DNA from: CAYMKL01 sp964390805
Lineage (GTDB): Bacteria > Chloroflexota > Anaerolineae > VGOG01
Direction: 5' to 3'
NCBI GenBank assembly: GCA_964390805.1
Contig: CAYMKL010000165.1
Coordinates: 1-13,912, forward strand
DNA: 13,912 nucleotides
The notes under the pieces were generated by a model. It was not told the DNA's origin and did no database searches. It was given only the letters and a program-made list of their open reading frames with translations. Position numbers and translations under genes: made by a program. Positions within the stretch are counted from its first letter, which is position 1. Each line of letters starts with the position of its first letter. Positions 1 to 5,576 of the stretch are shown here, piece after piece.

Positions 1-53
1 CTATTTTGCCACATTTTTCACCGAATGTCTAGTCACATTTACCGGAAACTAAA

Positions 54-3000
54 GTGAATAAGAAAACTATTGGATTGCTCCTTGCCCTATCCCTGAGCCT
101 CATCGCCTGCCTGCCCTTGTTGGCAGGTGATGGCCCCATAAACACACGCGGGGGAGGCGATAGCCCTTTCTTGCTGGTTCGCCTCCACCAACTGGTTGCC
201 AACCTGAGGGCTGGCGTCTTCCCCGCCCGCTGGATGCCCGACGCCGCCTATGGCCTGGGCTACCCTTTCTTCAACTTCTACGCCTCCCTACCCTACTACA
301 TCGCCGCCTTGTTCAAGCTGGCGGGTTTCGGCTTCATCTGGGCCATCAGACTGACCCAGTTATTGGGTTTTGTCGCTGCCGCAGCCTCGATGTATCTCTT
401 GGCCAAGCGCCTGTTTGAGCGAGAGGCCAGTGCCATACTGGCCGCCCTGGCCTACACCTATGCTCCCTATCACCTGGTCAACGTCTACGTGCGAGGCGAC
501 GCCCTGTCGGAGTTCTACGCCTTCGCCTTCTATCCCTTCATCTTCTGGGCACTGCTGCGCCTGCGGGACTCACTTCTGAACAACCAGTTTTTGCCACGGT
601 TTTCACTAATTTCACTAATTTATCCTTCGGCTGGCAACATCGCCCTGGTCGCCCTTGCTTACGGCGGGCTGATGTTGACCCACAACATCTCGGCCCTCAT
701 TTTCAGTCCCTTCGTCGGCCTATGGCTTATTGCCTATGGCTTATGGTCCACGAGCAACAAGAGAACTACCATAAGCTATCTGCTATATGCCATCAGCGGC
801 CTCGGCCTCGGCCTGGCCATCAGCGCCTGGTTCTGGCTGCCGGCCTTGATGGAGGGGAAGTACGCACAATTGCAGCACCAGACCACCGGCTACTTGAATT
901 ACAGCAACCACTTTCGCGGCCTGGATCTGGTGCAGCCTTCGCTTCTCTTCGACTATGCCATCGAAGCTGGGAGGACTCCTTTTGCCATGGGCCTGGCACA
1001 AGCTGTGCTCACGCTCCTGGGGGCAGCGGCCATCGTCGCTTGGTGGATCAAGCGCCGCCGTCCCGAAGCCCAGAGTGCCTTCCTCATCGTTGGTCTAGCC
1101 CTGTCCACCTTCCTCATCACCCCGCTCTCGCGCCCCCTGTGGGACAACGTGCCTCTCCTGCCCTTCGTGCAGTTTCCGTGGCGCTTTCTGTCGGTGCAGG
1201 CCTTCTTCGCCAGCCTGATCATCGGCTACTTAGGACTGTCCCAAAGTAAGAGCGGATCTCTAGAATCGGCACGTCAGGGCGTTGGAGTCCCCAACTTGTT
1301 GGGGGCACGATTCAGCAAACCCGAACAAGACTTCGGCGAGCCCTTCGGCTACGCTCAGGACAGGCTCAGTCGAGCCGTTCGGGACTCCGGTTTGGGTTTG
1401 CCCAGGCCGCGTTTGCTGGCTGGCATAGTGGGGGCGGTGTTGCTGGCGGCTTCCATGCTGGGCCTGAAGCCTGAGTACCTACCCATCGGCGAGGCGGACA
1501 TCACCATGGAGCGACTGATGCTCTACGAGTACTTCACCGCCAACGTCGGCACGACCATCCGCCACGAGTACCTGCCCCGCTGGGTGGCACCCCGCCCCTA
1601 CACCTCCGAGGTTTTGCTGCGCGGCGGTGAGAAACCGCCGCCGCTGGTGATGGCCGGAGAGGTCCAAGCAGCCGAGTTGATTTGGCATAAACCAGCAGCC
1701 GAAGAGTGGGCCGTTGACGTGACCTCACCGCAGGCGTCTTTGGCCTTCCACACCTACTACTTCCCCGGCTGGCGGGCCTACGTGGACGGCCAACCGAAGG
1801 AGGTGCGGCCCATCGAGAACCTGGGCTACATCGGCCTTGATCTCGACCAGGGGGAGCACCAGGTCGTCTTGCGCCTGGAACGCACGCCACTGCGGGCTCT
1901 GGCTGAGGGGGCATCGCTGGTTGCTGCGTTAGTTATCGTCGCCGCACTTCCAATCGTTGACAGGATATTGGGTATTGGATATTGGATATTAGGAGTTGGA
2001 AGTCACGCGCAGCCCGTTCTCCGCCTCGTCAAAGACCGCCGACTGTGGGCCGTGGCGATAGCGATTCTGATGGTAGGCGTTATCGGCTACTTCGGCTGGG
2101 CTCAGTACAGGTTTGGGATTTCGAGCCGATTTATGGCCAACCACCCGATCACCCGACCACCCGACCAAGGACCACGGCTACGCCCAGACCAAACCATGGA
2201 CTTCGACCGCCTGCCCTACCTGCATCACAATCCACAGGGGGTCAACTTCGGCGGGGCGGCAAGGTTGAAGAGCTATCAGCTTTCAGTTGACGACGTGGAG
2301 GCCGGAGAGATCGTTGAGGTGATCCTCCACTGGGCTGAGGTTAAGGACGAGGGCCTCGAAGCAGACGTACGCCTGACCTCTCCTGCAGAACACCTCTTCC
2401 ACGTCAGCGCTGGCCTAGCCGAGGATACTGTCACCATCCCCCCCCCACGGGGGGGGACAGAGGGGGGGGCAACGCATCACCATTTGAAAGTACCCGACAA
2501 AACCGTTCGCGGCCTCTACCTGATCAGCGTGAAGCTAAGGGACCAAGAGGGTGAGATCAGGCCCATCACCGAGCGGGGCGAGACCCTGGGCACCACCTAT
2601 CTGCGCCCCTTGCGCGTTCGCAGCCAGCGCCGGGCAACGGGCGATGAGCCGACCCTGGCCAGGTTTGGGCCGGGCATAGTCCTGAGCCAGGTGGAGACGG
2701 CTAACGCTTCCCAGAAAGCGCCCGAAGTACTGGAGGCCAGACTGACCTGGCGAGTCGTTGAGCCAGTGGCCGCCAACTACGGGCTGGCCCTGCGCCTGCG
2801 GGCCTGGGACGGCCAGGTGCTTGCCTCCCTGGATACCCAACCCCACTATGGCCTCTACCCCACCAGCCTCTGGCGAGAGGGAGAGCTGATCAGCGATGGC
2901 TACGCCCTGCCCTTGCCCGAGGGCACCCCGCCCGGCGAAGACTATTCGCTAGAAGTGATTCTCTACGAAGTCGCGTCGCTGGCCCCCATCGGCACGGCGC

Positions 3001-3869
3001 AGATACCCAATGTGACCCTGACAGAGCCCACCATCAAGGCCACCTATCCTGTGCTCCAGGAGTTCGGTCAGTTGGCCCTGGTTGAGTTGAGCCCGGCGAG
3101 GACACAGATAGAGCAGGGGCAACCTCTATTGGTGAAAGCAAAATGGGCCGCCACTGAGCACCCCACCCGTGACTACGATTGCCGCCTATCTCTGAGAGAT
3201 AACAGTGGGACGGCCGTCCAGTCGCAAACTGAACCGATAGCCAGGAGCTATGCCACCTCCCTTTGGCCGACCAACGCCATCGTCGCTAGCCGCTACCAGA
3301 TGCCCCTCGATCCCCTCCTGCCTGCGGGGCGCTACGACCTGGTCATCGCCGTGTTTGATCCTCAGACTGACGAGGCCTTGGGGGAATTCGCTCTCCTGCT
3401 GGGCGTTGAGATCGCGGGGAGGGAGCGCAGCTACGCCGTACCCGCCATGCAGGCCAAGCTGGAGGTGAGTTTCGGCGGCCAGATGCACCTTTTGGGCTAT
3501 GATCTAGAGCGCGAGGGAGGGGAACTGCGGCTGGGGTTGCACTGGCAGGCGTTGCAGCACATGGAGGAGGATTACAAAGTCTTCGTCCACCTGTTCGATC
3601 CTGCTACAGAGGAGATTGTGGCCCAGGACGACGCCATGCCCCGACAGAACCAGTATCCCACTTCCTGGTGGGCTGAGGGCGAAGTGGTCAGCGATGAGAT
3701 TGCGCTCTCTCTGAAGGACGTGCCCCCAGGGAGCTACCGTCTTGCCTTGGGCGTCTACGATCCCCAGACCATGGATCGTCTGGGGGCGGTTGGCCCTGAC
3801 GGCACCTCTGTCGCCAACGATCGTGTTGTCTTGGAGGAGGTCGCAGACCTTACAGTGGAGGTGCCTTGA
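54..3869 (+). CDS. Giant PTPS-related / GT-C-like membrane protein with C-terminal beta-sandwich repeats
   Basis: A 1271-residue protein that starts with GTG. An in-frame TAG at 30-32 excludes an earlier start, and the Shine-Dalgarno is weak. The first ~480 residues are mostly hydrophobic helices. A GGGDSP motif in the first extracytoplasmic loop (residues ~33-38) and the GLGYPFFNFYASLPYY stretch resemble the 6-pyruvoyl-tetrahydropterin-synthase-related/GT-C family of polytopic proteins. A periplasmic segment with FPGW (570-573) and a following DG resembles the C-terminal part of YfhO-type proteins. Two more hydrophobic segments follow (~615-640 and ~663-686). From ~743 to the end there are at least three beta-sandwich repeats, each with a YxTSxW...(P)PG.Y.L..xxYD/E core (near 932-973, 1066-1110 and 1201-1244). 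A role in cell-surface glycosylation or polymer export is inference. Residues ~401-452, ~636-648, ~696-704 and ~794-806 are encoded by inserted short repeats, so the protein is longer than its ancestral form. Confidence 0.85.
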   Translation: MNKKTIGLLLALSLSLIACLPLLAGDGPINTRGGGDSPFLLVRLHQLVANLRAGVFPARWMPDAAYGLGYPFFNFYASLPYYIAALFKLAGFGFIWAIRLTQLLGFVAAAASMYLLAKRLFEREASAILAALAYTYAPYHLVNVYVRGDALSEFYAFAFYPFIFWALLRLRDSLLNNQFLPRFSLISLIYPSAGNIALVALAYGGLMLTHNISALIFSPFVGLWLIAYGLWSTSNKRTTISYLLYAISGLGLGLAISAWFWLPALMEGKYAQLQHQTTGYLNYSNHFRGLDLVQPSLLFDYAIEAGRTPFAMGLAQAVLTLLGAAAIVAWWIKRRRPEAQSAFLIVGLALSTFLITPLSRPLWDNVPLLPFVQFPWRFLSVQAFFASLIIGYLGLSQSKSGSLESARQGVGVPNLLGARFSKPEQDFGEPFGYAQDRLSRAVRDSGLGLPRPRLLAGIVGAVLLAASMLGLKPEYLPIGEADITMERLMLYEYFTANVGTTIRHEYLPRWVAPRPYTSEVLLRGGEKPPPLVMAGEVQAAELIWHKPAAEEWAVDVTSPQASLAFHTYYFPGWRAYVDGQPKEVRPIENLGYIGLDLDQGEHQVVLRLERTPLRALAEGASLVAALVIVAALPIVDRILGIGYWILGVGSHAQPVLRLVKDRRLWAVAIAILMVGVIGYFGWAQYRFGISSRFMANHPITRPPDQGPRLRPDQTMDFDRLPYLHHNPQGVNFGGAARLKSYQLSVDDVEAGEIVEVILHWAEVKDEGLEADVRLTSPAEHLFHVSAGLAEDTVTIPPPRGGTEGGATHHHLKVPDKTVRGLYLISVKLRDQEGEIRPITERGETLGTTYLRPLRVRSQRRATGDEPTLARFGPGIVLSQVETANASQKAPEVLEARLTWRVVEPVAANYGLALRLRAWDGQVLASLDTQPHYGLYPTSLWREGELISDGYALPLPEGTPPGEDYSLEVILYEVASLAPIGTAQIPNVTLTEPTIKATYPVLQEFGQLALVELSPARTQIEQGQPLLVKAKWAATEHPTRDYDCRLSLRDNSGTAVQSQTEPIARSYATSLWPTNAIVASRYQMPLDPLLPAGRYDLVIAVFDPQTDEALGEFALLLGVEIAGRERSYAVPAMQAKLEVSFGGQMHLLGYDLEREGGELRLGLHWQALQHMEEDYKVFVHLFDPATEEIVAQDDAMPRQNQYPTSWWAEGEVVSDEIALSLKDVPPGSYRLALGVYDPQTMDRLGAVGPDGTSVANDRVVLEEVADLTVEVP
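589..621 (+). repeat. Short AT-rich dispersed repeat with 9-nt tandem, in frame inside the membrane protein
   Basis: Two tandem copies of TTTCACTAA (601-609 and 610-618) plus TTT lie in otherwise GC-rich coding DNA. The preceding TTTTGCCAC-NN-TTTTCAC (589-606) recurs at 4-21, just upstream of the same gene, with only the two N positions differing. It is translated as QFLPRFSLISLI in a loop, so it looks like a dispersed element tolerated in frame. Confidence 0.6.
721..776 (+). repeat. Palindromic repeat in the coding frame
   Basis: TATGGCTTAT occurs twice (721-730 and 735-744). Its 3' part, GCTTATGG (739-746), is matched by the inverted CCATAAGC (769-776) across a 22-nt loop. The insert is translated as part of LWLIAYGLWSTSNK between two hydrophobic helices and keeps the frame open. 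Confidence 0.5.
1289..1304. repeat. Small perfect hairpin inside the insert of the membrane protein gene
   Basis: CCCCAA (1289-1294), loop CTTG, TTGGGG (1299-1304). It lies at the left end of a ~160-bp mosaic of palindromic elements (about 1245-1405) that interrupts two membrane helices of the large protein. Confidence 0.6.
1317..1399. repeat. Dispersed palindromic element (family copy 1) with outer inverted arms
   Basis: Outer arms AAACCCGAAC (1317-1326) and GTTTGGGTTT (1390-1399) are inverted with one mismatch. Between them lies the core CCTTCG-GCTAC-GCTCAGGACAGGCTC in two pieces (1342-1347 and 1353-1367). The same core occurs on the other strand at 9105-9124 and on this strand at 12417-12442. 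Here it is read as EPFGYAQDRLSR in the membrane protein. Confidence 0.75.
1963..1997 (+). repeat. Five 7-nt tandem units in frame (GGATATT family)
   Basis: The units are GGATATT, GGGTATT, GGATATT, GGATATT and AGGAGTT in direct succession. Three 7-nt units make 21 nt, so the frame stays open. They are translated as RILGIGYWILGVG in the loop between two hydrophobic segments of the large membrane protein. The AT-rich composition contrasts with the gene. Confidence 0.65.
2142..2165 (+). repeat. Three 8-nt tandem units in frame (CACCCGAC family)
   Basis: CACCCGAT, CACCCGAC, CACCCGAC. The three units total 24 nt and therefore preserve the frame. They are translated as HPITRPPDQ just after the last membrane helix of the large protein. 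Confidence 0.65.
2438..2469. repeat. Homopolymer palindrome C9-AC-G8-ACAGA-G8 in the coding frame
   Basis: Nine C, then AC, eight G, ACAGA and eight G. It can fold as a C/G hairpin and carries G-runs suited to a quadruplex. It is translated as PPPRGGTEGG. The half Gn-ACAGA-Gn recurs on the minus strand at 12413-12395, in the same reading frame (GGTEGG), inside the esterase gene. Confidence 0.75.
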
Positions 3870-3912
3870 GGGACACCGCTTGTTACGCCCCTCCCCTTGT
3901 GTCATTCGTGAT

Positions 3913-3940
3913 TTGCAAGACGGTGAAGTTGTGGTACAAT
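3913..3940 (+). promoter_or_regulatory. Sigma70-type promoter of the nucleotidyltransferase gene
   Basis: TTGCAA (3913-3918), 16-nt spacer, TACAAT (3935-3940), with TGTGG directly before the -10 (extended -10, TGn). The predicted start is near 3947, giving a leader of about 20 nt and a GGTGAGGGAG ribosome site before ATG 3967. Confidence 0.55.
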
Positions 3941-3966
3941 CAGAACAGTCCATAGGTGAGGGAGAC

Positions 3967-4632
3967 ATGGCACGAGACAACAGCGTGGCTTACGAGCACC
4001 TGCTACGGCAGGGTGGGGACCGGTTGCTCCGCGAAGCAAGCGCTTACTTTGCCGGCGGAGGACGATTGCGTGGCGCGTTGCGGCGATTAGCGCAACAGTT
4101 GGATGCGGAGGGGATTCCCTATGCCCTGTTGGGAGGACTGGCTCTAGCCGAACATGGGTACCCGCGATTGACAGAGGACATTGACCTGCTGTTGACACCA
4201 TCCGGGTTGGAGCGGTTCCGCCAGCGACTAGTGGGCCTGGGATACCGACCGGCCTTCAGCGGAGCCAGGAAAACGTTTCGCGACACCGAGACAGGCGTGC
4301 GTATCGAAATCCTGACCACCGGCGAGTATCCGGGCGATGGGTTACCTAAGCCAGTGGCTTTTCCTGATCCGACGACCCCTGGGGTGACGAAGGAAATCGA
4401 GGGTCTCCGAGTGGTGACATTGGAGAAATTGATCGAGTTGAAACTGGCGTCGGGGATGAGCGCTCCTCACCGTCTGCGAGACCTAGCCGACGTGCAAGAC
4501 CTGATCACTCGCCTGAGGCTACCTTTGGCACTGGCAGACCAGTTGGACCCGTGGGTTCGTGCAACATATCAAGATCTATGGGAAAAGGCCCACGGGTGGG
4601 CAAAAAGTCACCCGCACACCGATGTGCGTTAG
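3967..4632 (+). CDS. AbiEii/MNT-like nucleotidyltransferase
   Basis: A 221-residue protein. ATG 3967 is chosen over the upstream in-frame codon at 3742 because a purine-rich ribosome site (3955-3964) and a promoter precede it, and the longer version would run into the upstream gene. The nucleotidyltransferase fold is shown by LLGGLALAEHG (residues 54-64), followed by the metal-binding TEDIDLLL with D71 and D73, and a third acidic residue in VRIEIL (E114). The LEKLIELKLASG segment (152-163) and a late RDLADVQDLI helix are typical of AbiEii/DUF6036-type nucleotidyltransferases. Members of this family act as the toxin half of type IV toxin-antitoxin pairs or as stand-alone enzymes. No antitoxin gene adjoins it, since the flanks are the membrane protein and a RAYT unit. 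The family call is firm; a toxin role is not shown. Confidence 0.8.
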   Translation: MARDNSVAYEHLLRQGGDRLLREASAYFAGGGRLRGALRRLAQQLDAEGIPYALLGGLALAEHGYPRLTEDIDLLLTPSGLERFRQRLVGLGYRPAFSGARKTFRDTETGVRIEILTTGEYPGDGLPKPVAFPDPTTPGVTKEIEGLRVVTLEKLIELKLASGMSAPHRLRDLADVQDLITRLRLPLALADQLDPWVRATYQDLWEKAHGWAKSHPHTDVR

Positions 4633-4643
4633 CAGCCTTTCGC

Positions 4644-4662
4644 GGTCAGGAGCCGCCTGACC
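4644..4662. terminator. Hairpin after the nucleotidyltransferase gene (weak terminator candidate)
   Basis: GGTCAGG (4644-4650), loop AGCCG, CCTGACC (4656-4662): a perfect 7-bp stem beginning 12 nt after the stop codon. No U-run follows, so it may be a weak terminator or an RNA 3' stabiliser. Confidence 0.35.
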
Positions 4663-4675
4663 AGGTTGTCACATC

Positions 4676-4774
4676 AGAAACCCGTTTTCTCACGCCAGAT
4701 TTCCGACCATGTTAATTTGAAACAGGTTGATTCAGTTAGATTTCGGTAACGGAGTCATCAGAAAACGGGTTTCT
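4676..4774. repeat. Left REP-like inverted pair, arms 69 nt apart
   Basis: AGAAACCCGTTTTCT at 4676-4690 and its exact complement at 4760-4774, separated by 69 nt of AT-richer DNA. The right-hand pair has only a 3-nt loop. The longer match TCAGAAACCCGTTTTCTC (4674-4691) recurs at 5384-5401. Confidence 0.85.
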
Positions 4775-4809
4775 TTAGCTTTGTCCAAAGTCCAATTTAG
4801 GAGGTTCAC

Positions 4810-5379
4810 ATGCCATATCGCAGTGTCGAGTTCCGAGCAGGTCAGTACTACCATCTCTACAACCGAGGCAACAGCTTCCAGCCGATCTTTTTTGAGCGCG
4901 AGAACTACTTGTACTTCTTACGCCAGTTGCGCAAATACCTGGTGATTGAGGCTATTGAAATCATCACTTACTGTCTGATGCCCAACCATTATCACCTATT
5001 GGTGCAGCTCAAAACCGACGACTTGTCAAAGTTGATGCAGCCGTTTGCCCTGTCCTATACCAAGGCCATCAATAAACGCTATGCGAGAGTTGGCTCACTC
5101 TTCCAGGGACGTTTCAAAGCCATCCATGTAGACCGAGACGAATACTTGATGCATTTGTCGCGATACATCCATTTGAACCCGGTCGCCGCTGGACTGGTCG
5201 AGCGACCAGAAGATTGGGAGTTTTCCAGTTACCCGGAGTTCATTGGCCTGCGAAACGGTACGCTGCCTAGACCAGACATAGTGCTATCGCAGTTTTCTTC
5301 ATCAGATGCCTACCGTCTATTCGTCGAGGCCTACGTTGAGAGTGACAAAAAGATCATTGAGCACTTGATGCTTGATTGA
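4810..5379 (+). CDS. REP-associated tyrosine transposase (Y1/HUH, IS200-like)
   Basis: A 189-residue protein that starts at ATG 4810, five nt after a perfect AGGAGG (4799-4804). The N-terminal GQYYHLYNRGN (11-21) and MPNHYHLLVQL (57-67, HUH metal-binding H60/H62) are hallmark motifs of the Y1 transposase superfamily. LFQGRFKA (98-105) and YLMHLSRYIHLNPVAAGLV (112-130) follow; Y119 in RYIHLNP is the expected nucleophile. The WEFSSY motif (136-141) is also typical of RAYTs. The length is normal for the family and nothing appears disrupted. Such proteins cleave and rejoin single-stranded REP hairpins and are vertically kept rather than freely mobile. The flanking inverted repeats described separately are its likely substrates. 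Confidence 0.92.
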   Translation: MPYRSVEFRAGQYYHLYNRGNSFQPIFFERENYLYFLRQLRKYLVIEAIEIITYCLMPNHYHLLVQLKTDDLSKLMQPFALSYTKAINKRYARVGSLFQGRFKAIHVDRDEYLMHLSRYIHLNPVAAGLVERPEDWEFSSYPEFIGLRNGTLPRPDIVLSQFSSSDAYRLFVEAYVESDKKIIEHLMLD

Positions 5380-5385
5380 GAACTC

Positions 5386-5418
5386 AGAAACCCGTTTTCT
5401 CCAAGAAAACGGGTTTCT
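5386..5418. repeat. Right REP-like hairpin (15-bp stem, 3-nt loop)
   Basis: AGAAACCCGTTTTCT (5386-5400), loop CCA, AGAAAACGGGTTTCT (5404-5418): a perfect hairpin starting 6 nt after the transposase stop. It may also stop transcription from the transposase and from the convergent small RNA. Confidence 0.88.
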
Positions 5419-5445
5419 ATGGCGTCTTCAAGCGCATTAAGCCAA

Positions 5446-5529
5446 TAAAAAACGGTCGGGGTAGCTTGCGCCCAAGACCCGCTTAGTCCCCGGTGGCGTT
5501 CCGGGAAGGCCACGGACCCCCCGACTGTT
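5446..5529 (-). ncRNA. Candidate structured small RNA, about 84 nt, class unknown
   Basis: Read on the minus strand from about 5529, the transcript is closed by GUCGGGG (5525-5519) pairing with CCCCGAC (5461-5455). Next comes CGUUUUUUA (U-run complement of 5452-5447), so the closing stem plus U6 looks like a factor-independent end. Inside, GUCC/GGAC (5517-5514 with 5489-5486) stacks on GUGGC/GCCAC (5513-5509 with 5497-5493). A third stem, CUUG/CAAG (5476-5473 with 5468-5465), has a GGCG loop. Together they form a three-way junction. A strong promoter sits at the expected distance upstream. I see no tRNA T-loop, no SRP GGAAGGAAGCAG motif and no familiar riboswitch core. If read on the plus strand it would instead be a leader of the ABC transporter, but without a U-run. 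Confidence 0.5.
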
Positions 5530-5535
5530 GTTCGT

Positions 5536-5564
5536 ATGATACCACAGACTTGCCAAGTTGTCAA
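5536..5564 (-). promoter_or_regulatory. Minus-strand promoter for the candidate small RNA
   Basis: On the minus strand, TTGACA (5564-5559), a 17-nt spacer ending in TGTGG, and TATCAT (5541-5536): a near-consensus -35 with an extended -10. The predicted start, about 5529, falls just before the first strand of the closing stem. The -35 overlaps the ribosome site of the divergent ABC gene (AAGGA, 5563-5567), so the two could interfere. Confidence 0.6.
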
Positions 5565-5576
5565 GGACGTACAAAA

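Larger units (their letters stand above)
4676..5418 (+). mobile_element. REP-associated tyrosine transposase (RAYT) unit
   Basis: A Y1 transposase gene (4810-5379) lies between pairs of inverted 15-nt repeats, AGAAACCCGTTTTCT and its complement, at 4676-4690, 4760-4774, 5386-5400 and 5404-5418. This matches the known organisation in which a single-copy RAYT is bracketed by the REP hairpins it acts on. All four arms are identical, which suggests a recently active or conserved unit. Confidence 0.8.

Noticed and set aside
722..1249. A 175-codon plus-strand frame inside the first gene
   Set aside because: It is out of frame with the membrane protein, its Pro/Ser/Arg/His-rich composition is typical of a shifted frame, and it has no start signals.
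3742..3966. A 75-codon N-terminal extension of the nucleotidyltransferase
   Set aside because: It would overlap the upstream gene in another frame and read through the promoter and ribosome site that precede ATG 3967.
5453..5526. tRNA, SRP RNA or riboswitch identity for the folded region
   Set aside because: There is no T-loop or CCA-type acceptor, no GGAAGGAAGCAG, and no recognisable ligand-binding core, so it is left as an unknown structured RNA.
5493..5576. GTG 5493 as start of the ABC transporter
   Set aside because: It lies within the structured RNA candidate; ATG 5577 has a ribosome site at the right distance and starts a normal-length protein.
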